Assembly: GCF_027923465.1 (NCBI RefSeq)
Contig: NZ_BRLB01000001.1
Location: 1,054,001-1,118,000 of the forward strand
Source: Vallitalea longa
Lineage (GTDB): Bacteria > Bacillota > Clostridia > Lachnospirales > Vallitaleaceae
Length of the DNA: 64,000 nt
Direction: 5' to 3'
Position 1 is the stretch's first letter. Each line of letters starts with the position of its first letter. Below are positions 1-8,203 of the stretch, one piece after another. The position numbers were made by a program, and so were the translations under genes. The notes beneath the pieces are model-generated. The model saw only the letters and a list, made by a program, of their open reading frames with translations. It searched no databases and was not told where the DNA came from.

Positions 1-1566
1 TTTGAAGTTATTGGATAATTCTGTAGCATCTACAGTACTTTCATTTAATTCTTTTATGACACCTGTAGCTTCTACACTTATTTCTTTAGTCTCTTCTGTA
101 GCATCTACAACATTATTAAAGTAACTTTCTGTTTCATTAAATTTGTCAATGAACTTTTTAACTATGTTTGCTGCATTCTCAGCATCTTTTGCTTGTTCCA
201 TAGCACCCTGTGATACTGATTCTACTGCTACAGTAACTTCTCTTGAACCAGCTGCAGAATGTCTTGCTATCTCTGATACCTGATTAGAGTTATTTGATAC
301 TACTTTAGTTAAATCTCTATTATTGTTGATTAGTTTTTTAGTACTTTCTAACATCATATTATAACTGTGGGATAACTGTCCCATTTCATATTTACCTTTT
401 ATATGAGATACTGCTGTCAAATCTCCATCTTCTACTAGCTTCATTTTATTTCTTATATATTTTATTGGATAACTGATATTGAATGATATTATACTTGATA
501 ATATTATCGCTACCAAACTGATTACCACACATAAGATGAATATTATTCTTTTTGTGCTATTAACTGTACCCAAAAATACTTTATTAGGTATCTGTTCTAT
601 GAAGAACCAATTGTTGTCGCACTGAATATAAGATGTCATTTTATTATTAAGATCTAGGTTGCCCATAACAACTTCACTATTCTCAGATATATCATCACTA
701 ATATCTTGGAACTCTTCGAAAGGCTCCCCAATCTTTTGTTCATCTGCATTATATATTATTACGCCATTTTCATCTATTACAAATTCATCTGATTGGTCTT
801 CAACATCTTCAAAAACTTCTGTTAAATATGATTTCTTTACTTCAATTATCAATACTCCTATTTCATGGGCTGTAGATATTCTAGTTAATTTTCTCATCAG
901 ATATACACTATTTGGATTATCATAGACATTACTAAACCAAACAGCTCTACCTTTAGCTTTAGAAACTTTATCATATATCTCGCTCTCGAAAAATCCATCT
1001 GATATTGTACCATTAGTCGATCTACATTCTATAGTCTCATCTTTTTTTACTATAATTATATTCTTGATGTTAGTATTAGAATATTGTATGGAGAACAACT
1101 TTTCATTTATTAATGAATCTCTTTCTTTTAACATATCGAATAGATTTTCATAATCATCTTTACTTCTTGATAAAGTCTTCACCAGAGAATCATCACTCAT
1201 AATCACCATGGAGTTGTTTTCCATTTCGTTTATCTTCATGTTTATGTTCTCATTGATGCTAGTTACTAGTTTTTCATTACTATCTTTTACTTGATCAGTC
1301 ATTGTTGCTTTTACTATGTTTACTAGAACTAATGAAACTATTAATAATGGTAATACTGCTGCAAGCGTATGTGAAATTGTCAATTTTAGTTTCAATGGAA
1401 ATCTTTCAGTTATAGACTTGTTTCCATTTTTTATGCTTTTCACATTTTCTTTCCGCTTAATCTTTTTATCTTTAATTTTTGCATTAATAGATTTACTTTT
1501 ATCTAACTTTGATCGTTTAGCTTTTTTAGAGAATTTAATTTTATTTTTGGTTCTCTTACGTTTCAC
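1..1566 (-). CDS. Methyl-accepting chemotaxis protein, 3' end cut by window edge
   Basis: Transmembrane chemoreceptor that senses an extracellular ligand and signals to CheA/CheW. About 522 residues are visible. A very basic N-terminus (many K/R in the first 55 residues) leads into a membrane helix near residues 58-80, then an extracellular sensor of roughly 250 residues that resembles a dCACHE-type module, a second membrane helix near residues 340-360, and a HAMP segment (NISYPIKYIRNKM followed by LVEDGDL). The rest is the start of the coiled-coil signalling domain; its conserved tip lies outside the window. The GTG start at 1566 is preferred because GGTGAT precedes it at good spacing; an in-frame ATG at 1584 has no ribosome-binding site. 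It appears to be monocistronic. The ligand cannot be told from the sequence. Confidence 0.9.
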   Translation of the reverse strand, partial: MKRKRTKNKIKFSKKAKRSKLDKSKSINAKIKDKKIKRKENVKSIKNGNKSITERFPLKLKLTISHTLAAVLPLLIVSLVLVNIVKATMTDQVKDSNEKLVTSINENINMKINEMENNSMVIMSDDSLVKTLSRSKDDYENLFDMLKERDSLINEKLFSIQYSNTNIKNIIIVKKDETIECRSTNGTISDGFFESEIYDKVSKAKGRAVWFSNVYDNPNSVYLMRKLTRISTAHEIGVLIIEVKKSYLTEVFEDVEDQSDEFVIDENGVIIYNADEQKIGEPFEEFQDISDDISENSEVVMGNLDLNNKMTSYIQCDNNWFFIEQIPNKVFLGTVNSTKRIIFILCVVISLVAIILSSIISFNISYPIKYIRNKMKLVEDGDLTAVSHIKGKYEMGQLSHSYNMMLESTKKLINNNRDLTKVVSNNSNQVSEIARHSAAGSREVTVAVESVSQGAMEQAKDAENAANIVKKFIDKFNETESYFNNVVDATEETKEISVEATGVIKELNESTVDATELSNNFK

Positions 1567-1591
1567 TAAAATCACCCATCCCATCTAGTTT

Positions 1592-1985
1592 GTCATTTGT
1601 AAAATTTCCATATATTACATATTTTCGTATAATAATATTATACTATCTAAAAGTATATAATGCAATTATATTGTTATTTTAAAGTATATTTCATCTTTTT
1701 TTGTAACATATTGTATAATTTCTATTGAAATATTAATTAACTAATACCTAATGAATATATTAATTTTTATGTAGTTATAGTAATATTTACTATAAATTAT
1801 TTATTTTTTTGACAAATTAGTTAAATTAATAAAGAGTTGTCTTAGTAATATAGATAAATCTTAAGCCCTAAGTACTATTAATATGAATTAAAATCACTAT
1901 ATGTATATATTACCATTTCATTATAATATTTATTAATTATTATTCTTTTTTTTGCATAAATTGTCATAATTATATTATCTGCAAC
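1592..1985. other. AT-rich intergenic region, nothing recognised
   Basis: About 400 bases of very AT-rich sequence upstream of the chemoreceptor gene. I find no coding frame with a credible start, no stable hairpin and no convincing sigma-A or sigma-D promoter for the chemoreceptor. A TTGACA near 1810 has no good -10 partner. Confidence 0.5.
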
Positions 1986-1990
1986 AAAAT

Positions 1991-2019
1991 TTGACAAATA
2001 ATAGAATATATTATATAAT
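1991..2019 (+). promoter_or_regulatory. Consensus sigma-A promoter of a small RNA unit
   Basis: TTGACA at 1991-1996 and TATAAT at 2014-2019 are separated by exactly 17 bases, a perfect match to the vegetative promoter consensus. It points to the plus strand, against all neighbouring genes. Transcription should start near 2026. Confidence 0.7.
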
Positions 2020-2025
2020 AATATA

Positions 2026-2088
2026 ATCCTTTAGTAGTTTATAAACAGTATTTTGCGATAGTTCCCCTTAGTTCTATCGTATTTTTTT
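2026..2088 (+). ncRNA. Putative small RNA (promoter-to-terminator unit, about 60 nt)
   Basis: A consensus promoter is followed, about 30 bases after the expected start, by a hairpin with arms CGATAG (2056-2061) and CTATCG (2074-2079), extended by one G-T and one T-A pair, and then seven T residues (2082-2088). No ribosome-binding site plus start codon lies between. The loop holds a C-run (TTCCCCTTAG) that could pair with G-rich Shine-Dalgarno sequences; this last point is inference. No known RNA family was recognised. Confidence 0.5.
2056..2088 (+). terminator. Rho-independent terminator of the small RNA unit
   Basis: Stem CGATAG/CTATCG with a 12-base loop, followed by TTTTTTT on the plus strand. 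On the minus strand there is no U-tract after the hairpin, so it acts in the plus direction. Confidence 0.6.
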
Positions 2089-2092
2089 GTAG

Positions 2093-2119
2093 CAAAAAAA
2101 CCCAAACTTTTATGTTTGG
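2093..2119 (-). terminator. Rho-independent terminator of the AbrB-ABC operon
   Basis: On the minus strand CCAAAC and GTTTGG pair around a short AT loop and are followed by a run of seven T. It lies about 60 bases after the permease stop codon and should end the operon. Confidence 0.8.
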
Positions 2120-2179
2120 ATTTTCTCTTATAAGTGGTTTATTATAATCACCTATCTTATTAACCTATATTTCAATTTT

Positions 2180-2917
2180 TCAATTGACATCACTGCTCAT
2201 CTTCCTATTAAAAAATATAACAGCAAGAATAAGTACTACAATAGCATATCCTATTACCCACCATAGATGAGGATAAATTTCTGAATAATTACCTGCCAGT
2301 GCTGCTTTACCTGCATCTACTGCATGAACAAAAGGTAATGCGTACGCAATACTTTTAAATGTTCCACCAACCAGATTGAGATTGAACCATGTTCCTGAAA
2401 GCCATGCGGCAACGTTGGTTAACAATGCACCACACACTCCCCCTACTTGTTTATCTGTAAGCAAACTTCCTGCTAAAAGTCCAATTCCTATAAATAGAAT
2501 AGCTGTAGGTATAAGTACAAGAAATACTACCAATACATTAACAGTTATTGTTAATCCAAGAAAATAAGCTGTAATGAAACATACGATACTCTGCATTATT
2601 GCCATTGGTATGAATGGTAACATATATCCAAGTATGAAATTAGTTGCTGTAAGGGGAGATGAAAATAACCTTGTCAAAAAAGATGTCATCCTGTCTTTTG
2701 ATATCAACATTCCCGAGAACAATGAAATAAATGATAATCCAAAAACAGTCATCCCTGGTGTAAGATTCTGTATCTCAAATACACTTTCAGGGATATTCGC
2801 TTGAATAGCTGAAAGCAATAATAGTATTATGACCGGAAATCCTATTCCGAATAATAGATTAGATGGTTCTCTAAAAATTTCTTTACAATTCCTTGATGTA
2901 AATGCTAATGTCTTCAT
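2180..2917 (-). CDS. ABC-2 type exporter permease
   Basis: Membrane subunit of an ABC exporter, 245 residues with about six hydrophobic segments (near 20-40, 55-75, 100-130, 135-160, 165-185 and 220-240), the usual layout of ABC-2 permeases such as those of drug or polysaccharide exporters. It should pair with the ATPase encoded immediately upstream: the ATPase stop and this start overlap by one base (TAATG), which indicates translational coupling, and GGAGGGTG gives a good ribosome-binding site. It is the last gene of a three-gene operon. The exported substrate is unknown; antimicrobial peptides or drugs are typical for this pairing. Confidence 0.85.
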   Translation of the reverse strand: MKTLAFTSRNCKEIFREPSNLLFGIGFPVIILLLLSAIQANIPESVFEIQNLTPGMTVFGLSFISLFSGMLISKDRMTSFLTRLFSSPLTATNFILGYMLPFIPMAIMQSIVCFITAYFLGLTITVNVLVVFLVLIPTAILFIGIGLLAGSLLTDKQVGGVCGALLTNVAAWLSGTWFNLNLVGGTFKSIAYALPFVHAVDAGKAALAGNYSEIYPHLWWVIGYAIVVLILAVIFFNRKMSSDVN

Positions 2918-3648
2918 TATATAACACCCTCCATCATACTTAATGCAATAAAAGCATCTTCAAATTTATCTTTATCAGTTTGTTTCATTAATTCCTGTGA
3001 TGTTCCCACTGCTTTCAATTCCCCTTCTGACATGATTGCTATTCTATCTGAAAGAGCTTCTGCTTCTTCTAAGTAGTGAGTAGTCAGTATTATAGTTATA
3101 TTCCCTTTCAATTTCTTTACCATGTTCCATAGCTCTCGTCTGGCTAAAACATCAAGTCCAAGAGTGGGCTCGTCAAGAAATAGTATTTCAGGCTCAGTTA
3201 TAAGAGCCATAGCGATACTTAATCTTCTCTGCCATCCACCTGATAAAGTTTTTGCTCTGCTTTTTTCTATTTCCCCTAAACCAAATCTAATAATCATCTC
3301 TTCGGTTTTTTTGATAGCATCTTGTTTCTTATTACCATATAACTCTGCTATTGTCTGTAAATTTTCCCTGACAGTTAAATTAGGTGCAACAGCTGTTTCT
3401 TGTGGAGATACATTAATTTTTTCTTTTACCTTGAAAGGATCTTTTACAATACTATCTCCTAATAATATTGCATCTCCACTAGTAGGGCTACTTAAACAAG
3501 ATAACATTTTTATTGTTGTTGTCTTTCCTGCTCCATTCACACCAAGAAGAGCAAATAACTCTCCTTGATCAATAGATAAATTAAGCTTATTGACAGCTAT
3601 TTTATTTTTATACTTTTTGACTAAATCTATTGTTTTTACAGCAATCAA
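2917..3648 (-). CDS. ABC transporter ATP-binding protein
   Basis: Cytoplasmic ATPase that drives the adjacent permease. Walker A GVNGAGKTT lies near residues 37-45, the ABC signature LSGGWQRR near 139-146, Walker B ILFLDEPTLGLD near 155-166, and the switch histidine in LTTHYLEEAE follows. A W replaces the usual Q in the signature (LSGGWQ). The start is TTG at 3648, chosen because GGGGGAAGAG precedes it; it overlaps the regulator stop codon by four bases. At 243 residues it is a short single-domain subunit of the exporter (DrrA/CcmA-like) group. Confidence 0.9.
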   Translation of the reverse strand: MIAVKTIDLVKKYKNKIAVNKLNLSIDQGELFALLGVNGAGKTTTIKMLSCLSSPTSGDAILLGDSIVKDPFKVKEKINVSPQETAVAPNLTVRENLQTIAELYGNKKQDAIKKTEEMIIRFGLGEIEKSRAKTLSGGWQRRLSIAMALITEPEILFLDEPTLGLDVLARRELWNMVKKLKGNITIILTTHYLEEAEALSDRIAIMSEGELKAVGTSQELMKQTDKDKFEDAFIALSMMEGVI

Positions 3649-3953
3649 TTCTCTTCCCCCTTTTGTTTTTGGACATCTTTTACTTCTTTAGCGAATCTAT
3701 CAAGTTGACTTTTATCTTCTCCCTCAGCTGGTTTTACTTTTCCGCTGAAAATTCCATCAGCCATTTTATCAAAGAAATCTAATCTGTTTATGGCAATTCC
3801 TCTGTCTACATCAGCTAAAAGAAGTAATGTATCTCCAGGTTTTATATTAAACATATCCCTCGCTTCTTTAGGTATAACTATCTGACCTTTTGTTCCTACT
3901 TTTACAGAACTCATGTATTTTCCATCATTTGGTGACTTATTCTCTGTTCCCAT
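3645..3953 (-). CDS. AbrB/SpoVT-type transcriptional regulator
   Basis: Small DNA-binding protein of 102 residues. A swapped-hairpin AbrB domain occupies about residues 15-60 (SVKVGTKGQIVIPKEARDMF, then GDTLLLL). The C-terminal 40 residues are charged (GEDKSQLDRFAKEVKDVQKQKGEEN) and could help oligomerisation. It is the first gene of the operon, so it likely controls the exporter genes and itself. The near-perfect palindrome that covers its own promoter (3978-4022) is a good candidate operator. AbrB/ABC-transporter operons of this kind are common in Clostridia; the signal is not known. Confidence 0.88.
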   Translation of the reverse strand: MGTENKSPNDGKYMSSVKVGTKGQIVIPKEARDMFNIKPGDTLLLLADVDRGIAINRLDFFDKMADGIFSGKVKPAEGEDKSQLDRFAKEVKDVQKQKGEEN

Positions 3954-3977
3954 TTCTAATCTCCTTATTAATATTTA

Positions 3978-4022
3978 GGTATTATAAGTATTACAAGTAT
4001 AACTTGTTATACTTATAATACC
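3978..4022. promoter_or_regulatory. 45-bp palindromic operator candidate
   Basis: Two 21-base arms (from GGTATTATAAGTAT to its complement ending ATACTTATAATACC) flank a three-base centre, with one mismatch per arm pair. The -10 box of the operon promoter lies inside one arm, so a protein bound here would block RNA polymerase. Binding by the downstream AbrB-type protein is inferred from position. Confidence 0.7.
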
Positions 4023-4043
4023 ATTACATGTTTAAAAAGTCAA
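4015..4043 (-). promoter_or_regulatory. Promoter of the AbrB-ABC operon
   Basis: On the minus strand TTGACT (4043-4038) and TATTAT (4020-4015) are 17 bases apart. The -10 box overlaps the palindrome. Confidence 0.7.
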
Positions 4044-4074
4044 TATTGCTATATAATAATTTTTTTGTGACAAA

Positions 4075-4150
4075 TAATGAGAAAATATAAAGCTATCTTA
4101 CAATACAATATAACCCGTTGCGTATCATAAAATAGCTAGATTTCTCATTA
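4075..4150. repeat. Imperfect inverted repeat after the glycohydrolase gene
   Basis: Outer arms TAATGAGAAA (4075-4084) and TTTCTCATTA (4141-4150) are perfectly complementary, and inner arms AGCTAT (4091-4096) and ATAGCT (4132-4137) extend the stem across unequal bulges. There is no U-tract on either strand, so it is not a classic terminator. It may protect the 3' end of the sugar-operon transcript. Confidence 0.5.
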
Positions 4151-4163
4151 ATTATATTAATAA

Positions 4164-6299
4164 TCAATTCTTATTTATTTTGATATCTTTATAATGACAA
4201 TGGCTTCCATTTAATACAGTTAATCCAAATTGTCCATAATCATAACTACATTCTTTATCATCATAAAATATTACTTCTTCATTATCTATATATATTTTAA
4301 AAGTCGATCCTTTTATTTGTACTTTTATAGTATAATCCCTTTTGTTTACATAATTAAAATTTTGTTTTTCTAGGATTTCATAATTCTTATGTTTCTTCAA
4401 TAGAGCAATTTGATTATCTCCATAAAAACCAAATGCATAACTTCTGGCTGCTCCCTGAACTCTAAAATTAATCAGATGATAATATCCTATTTGTGGATTT
4501 AACGTACATTCATATTCATAGTCTCTTAGATAATAATAGCCCGTATAGATTTGACCTTCATCACAACAACTACCACTTAGGTAATTTTTATCTAGTTCCC
4601 ATAATCCATTAGAATATGTGAATTGACTTATCTCTTTGTGAAGGGTCGAGTGCCCAAATCCATAATTTTCAATACATTCTTTAGAAAAATCAATGTTATA
4701 TTGTGGTGCTTGGGAAAACTCCAAATAATCCATATATACACACATGATTTTATCGTTTATCTTTGTATCAGCATCTTTATAAAGAATAATACCTGCTTCT
4801 TTTATAAGCCCTCCATCTATGATAGGAACCTGATACTCTATCTCGTGCCACTCAGAACCGATTTTAACACTATCTGATTTATAAATTTCATCATTATTAC
4901 TATCATAAACATAAATCAAAGCATGTATATTGAATCCACTATCATTATATAGACAAGTCTTTACTGTTTGATTTGGATATAATATAGGTGTAAATGCTGG
5001 GTCATATCTTGAATCGTGTAAATCAGATGGTTTATAATAAGTTTTGTAATATATCCGTACTTCTGAGTCATTAGCTAGCCTATTAGCGAGAATTTTTAAT
5101 GATCGTTTTCCTATATCGCTTTTATCGTTTGAATTCTGAACATTTACTTCTACCTTTGATTCATTAGCTTTGGCTCGCATAGCTTGTGTAGATTTTGGTA
5201 AATCAAAACGCAATAGATAATGATCTTTCCTAAAACGTTCTTTCCATAATTCCTCGGGTTCAATTCCAGCAATCATATATCCTAATTCACAAAATGTCTC
5301 TACACTTTTAGAAACAGTAGATATATTCAAGCTACCAATAATACTAGATGAGATCAATAAGTCATTAATGGGTTTAATCCATTTATCGTCTATATTATCA
5401 ATACCTACTAAAACACCTAATATAGAACCTACATTACCTGCATTGCAATCCGTATCCCAACCACACATATTACATATGCATAAAGTTTTGCTGAAATCTC
5501 CCTCACCATATAACATTGACAATATCATGACTGCAATATTAGGAATTATATGACATACACCTTGGTACTTATCATAACCAAAATTATCATGTATATATTT
5601 ATAACAGTCCCTCCAATTGTTACTATCAACATTATTGTAAAAATTCATAACTGCTTTAACTACTATTGAATATATAGAAGTCGTTGGAATAACATGAAGC
5701 CCTTGATTGATGATATCAATGACAGTATCTTCAGTATATGCAGCACTTACACATGCTGCTACGAACATAGCTCCATAAACACCTTCTCCAGCATGAGAGA
5801 CTCTCGCCATCTTTCTAGCATAATCAGCAGCCAGTTGAGGATTACCAGGAGCAACGAATCCCCAAGAATCCACGAAGATCTGCCCACCAATTTGTTCTGC
5901 ACAGATTAATCCATTCTGCTCTATGGAACCAGAACGAGGTGCATCTATACCATGTTTCAGATTTAAATATGCAGTATGTTCAGTTGATATACCATAACCA
6001 CCCCACCAGAAGAAGCCGTGATTTTCAGGTGCATAGTTAAGCCAAGTATATCCCATTTCCTTCTCAGTAATTTCATCAATTCCATAAGGATAATCTATAA
6101 TAGCTCTGATAAAAAAAAGTGGTCCATTACTATCATCATCGGCTGCATAATCTTTATAATCCACAAGATAATCTGAAATCTCACCATATGTTTTTTTAAT
6201 CAATTCATAAGTCCATCCTTCTATTGGTGAGCCTAATCTGATTCCAATAATCTTACCCAACCATCCTGCATAAGTCTTTTCTATATAATTTTCAACCAT
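4164..6299 (-). CDS. ADP-ribosylglycohydrolase-family protein with C-terminal beta-sandwich modules
   Basis: A 711-residue protein without signal peptide. Residues 1-340 follow the ADP-ribosyl/ADP-ribosylglycohydrolase fold: an early acidic cluster DYAADDDSNG, the helix segment SHAGEGVYGAMFVAACVSAA followed by YTED, and the metal-site motif GWDTDCNAGNVGSILG. The family normally has GDTD; here W precedes DTD, a form seen in members linked to carbohydrate loci. Residues about 420-535 look like a galactose-binding-type beta sandwich, and about 540-711 like a LamG/DUF1080-type concanavalin fold rich in aromatic residues. It is the last gene of a sugar ABC importer operon, 15 bases after the permease. 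I infer a cytoplasmic hydrolase acting on a glycoside, rather than on ADP-ribosylated protein; the substrate is not known. Confidence 0.8.
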   Translation of the reverse strand: MVENYIEKTYAGWLGKIIGIRLGSPIEGWTYELIKKTYGEISDYLVDYKDYAADDDSNGPLFFIRAIIDYPYGIDEITEKEMGYTWLNYAPENHGFFWWGGYGISTEHTAYLNLKHGIDAPRSGSIEQNGLICAEQIGGQIFVDSWGFVAPGNPQLAADYARKMARVSHAGEGVYGAMFVAACVSAAYTEDTVIDIINQGLHVIPTTSIYSIVVKAVMNFYNNVDSNNWRDCYKYIHDNFGYDKYQGVCHIIPNIAVMILSMLYGEGDFSKTLCICNMCGWDTDCNAGNVGSILGVLVGIDNIDDKWIKPINDLLISSSIIGSLNISTVSKSVETFCELGYMIAGIEPEELWKERFRKDHYLLRFDLPKSTQAMRAKANESKVEVNVQNSNDKSDIGKRSLKILANRLANDSEVRIYYKTYYKPSDLHDSRYDPAFTPILYPNQTVKTCLYNDSGFNIHALIYVYDSNNDEIYKSDSVKIGSEWHEIEYQVPIIDGGLIKEAGIILYKDADTKINDKIMCVYMDYLEFSQAPQYNIDFSKECIENYGFGHSTLHKEISQFTYSNGLWELDKNYLSGSCCDEGQIYTGYYYLRDYEYECTLNPQIGYYHLINFRVQGAARSYAFGFYGDNQIALLKKHKNYEILEKQNFNYVNKRDYTIKVQIKGSTFKIYIDNEEVIFYDDKECSYDYGQFGLTVLNGSHCHYKDIKINKN

Positions 6300-6314
6300 A
6301 TAATATTATCTCCT

Positions 6315-7142
6315 TTATTTAATACTACCTGAAGTCAATCCCTCTATGAAATAATTCTGCAAAGCTATAAATATAACAACTATAGGTAACATGGTAATAA
6401 TTCCTGCTGTATAAACCATAGATAAATCAGATCCTCTATCACCTACAAATATTATATATTTTGTAGCAGCAGTTTTTATTAAAGCATCTTGTAAAAATGT
6501 ATTGGCCATTGTGAACTCATTCCAAGTCGCAACAAAAACTATCAATATTATTGTTGTCACTACTGGTCTTGCCAATGGAAAGATTATTTTCCAAATAATA
6601 TCAAAGACATTACAACCATCTATAACAGCCGCTTCACTCAATGCATTAGGTAACCCTAGAACGAAAGTTCTAGCTAACAGTATATTAAATGGTAAATTGA
6701 TTGCTATAAATATCAATATTATTCCTAAGTGCGTATTCACTAAATCCAATTTAGAAAAAGAATAATATAAAGGAACTAAATATGCAAATACAGGTATTGA
6801 TAGTGAAACACCAAAATATACTAGAAATGTATTTTTCAATCTCATTGTTGATTTAGCTAGAAAATATCCTACTAAAATAGATATGACTACCACTATTAAT
6901 GTTGTTATTCCACTAATGATTATACTATTTAAAAAAGCTCTTGCATATCCTCCAATTTTCCAAGCTTTTAAAAAATTGTCTAGATTAAGTTGAGTTGGTA
7001 TCCCAACTGGAAATTTCTTTATTTGAGTATTAGTCCTAAATGAATTAAGCAGCACAATAATAAGTGGTGCAATTTGAATGATTGCAAATAAAGTCAATAC
7101 AACATATATAATATTTTTTTTATATTTTTTCCCTATATTCAT
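6315..7142 (-). CDS. Carbohydrate ABC transporter permease, MalG type
   Basis: Inner-membrane subunit of a CUT1-type sugar importer, 275 residues with six expected membrane helices. The cytoplasmic EAA loop that docks on the ATPase is visible as LSEAAVIDGCNVFDIIWKIIFPLARP near residues 185-210. It starts two bases after the stop of its partner permease, so the two are co-translated. No sugar ATPase is encoded in the window; a shared MsmK/UgpC-type ATPase elsewhere would be needed, as is usual in Bacillota. Confidence 0.92.
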   Translation of the reverse strand: MNIGKKYKKNIIYVVLTLFAIIQIAPLIIVLLNSFRTNTQIKKFPVGIPTQLNLDNFLKAWKIGGYARAFLNSIIISGITTLIVVVISILVGYFLAKSTMRLKNTFLVYFGVSLSIPVFAYLVPLYYSFSKLDLVNTHLGIILIFIAINLPFNILLARTFVLGLPNALSEAAVIDGCNVFDIIWKIIFPLARPVVTTIILIVFVATWNEFTMANTFLQDALIKTAATKYIIFVGDRGSDLSMVYTAGIITMLPIVVIFIALQNYFIEGLTSGSIK

Positions 7143-7144
7143 TC

Positions 7145-8038
7145 CTAATCTTCACTCTTTCTTCTTATTAATGCGAATAAACCGAATATGATAAATGATA
7201 CAGATACCTGAACTACAGCAATGGCACTAGCATACCCTGCCCTGTATTTAAACAAAGAATTTTTATATAACATTGTGGATAATAGTTCAGAACCTGGTCC
7301 ACCTTTAGTCATGACCCATACATATTCAAATGTACCCATTGACCACACCATTGTTGTGACAATAATAAAGATAATTGTATTTTTTATTGATGGTATAGTA
7401 ACATATCTCATTTTTTCTAGAGTAGTCGCTCCCTCTACTTCAGCCACTTCATATAGTGCTGGATCTATTTGCTGTAGAGCGCTCATGAATATAACTAAAA
7501 CGAATCCCCACCAATGCCAATTATCTACTAGCGCAACTGAAACTAAAGCATTATTAGGTGCCAACCAGTCTCTAACTAAAAAATCCAAATTTAGATTTTT
7601 AAATATTACGTTTATACCGAAATACGGATTATAGAATGCAGCAAATATTTTACCAGCTATAGCAGCAGATATAACATAAGGTAAAAAATACATGGCTCTG
7701 TAGACAATTCTTCCTCTTTTGACTCTAGTAAGTAAATAACCAACTAGAAAGCCCAAAATTATTGGAAGTGTCAAAAATATGGCCATCCATTTGAGATTGT
7801 TAGTTAATGCATTCATAAAATTAGGATCATTGAATAGTTCTTTGAAATTGCTTAATCCAATAAATTCTTTTTTACCAATACCATTCCATTTAGTAAGTGC
7901 TGAATATAATGTATTAAGTGAAGGTAAAATTATTAGAGTGAAATGATATATCAAAACAGGTATGACGACGCAATAGGCTATTAAATTAGATCTTTTCTTA
8001 TAATTTAATTTTCCATGATTTATATTACTTTTTGCCAT
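7145..8038 (-). CDS. Carbohydrate ABC transporter permease, MalF/UgpA type
   Basis: First permease of the sugar importer, 297 residues, six membrane helices, beginning with a short basic N-terminus (AKSNINHGKLNYKKRS). The EAA motif is LYEVAEVEGATTLEKMRYVTIPSI near residues 196-220. It forms the translocation channel together with the MalG-type partner. It is separated from the binding-protein gene by 165 bases that contain a stable stem-loop, an arrangement like the malE-malF spacer. Confidence 0.92.
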   Translation of the reverse strand: MAKSNINHGKLNYKKRSNLIAYCVVIPVLIYHFTLIILPSLNTLYSALTKWNGIGKKEFIGLSNFKELFNDPNFMNALTNNLKWMAIFLTLPIILGFLVGYLLTRVKRGRIVYRAMYFLPYVISAAIAGKIFAAFYNPYFGINVIFKNLNLDFLVRDWLAPNNALVSVALVDNWHWWGFVLVIFMSALQQIDPALYEVAEVEGATTLEKMRYVTIPSIKNTIIFIIVTTMVWSMGTFEYVWVMTKGGPGSELLSTMLYKNSLFKYRAGYASAIAVVQVSVSFIIFGLFALIRRKSED

Positions 8039-8143
8039 AGCTTTCCTTTCTTTCTTATTAAAAATTAATTATGAGATTAAATGATTAGTTTTTATATCTC
8101 TACCCAATTTTTAATCAAAATGCTTTATGCAGGTATTAATAAG

Positions 8144-8196
8144 GCTTTTCAGAAATCAAATACTGTTGTAACTGATGTATTATCATTCTGAAAAGC
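8144..8196 (-). other. Intercistronic stem-loop between binding protein and permease genes
   Basis: Arms GCTTTTCAGAA (8144-8154) and TTCTGAAAAGC (8186-8196) are perfectly complementary. Inside, AATAC and GTATT form a second stem separated by matching ATCA bulges. There is no U-tract downstream. Such hairpins often stabilise the upstream mRNA and lower permease expression relative to the binding protein. Confidence 0.6.
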
Positions 8197-8203
8197 TACT
8201 ATA

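Noticed and set aside
1808..1836. A plus-strand TTGACA in the spacer upstream of the chemoreceptor as a second small promoter.
   Set aside because: The hexamer 17 bases on is AAGAGT, which is not a credible -10 box, and no terminator follows.
3122..3568. A 148-codon plus-strand frame opposite the ABC ATPase.
   Set aside because: It is the antisense shadow of a well-conserved ATPase and has no site or family of its own; the same holds for other plus-strand frames over ribosomal, rpo and flagellar genes.
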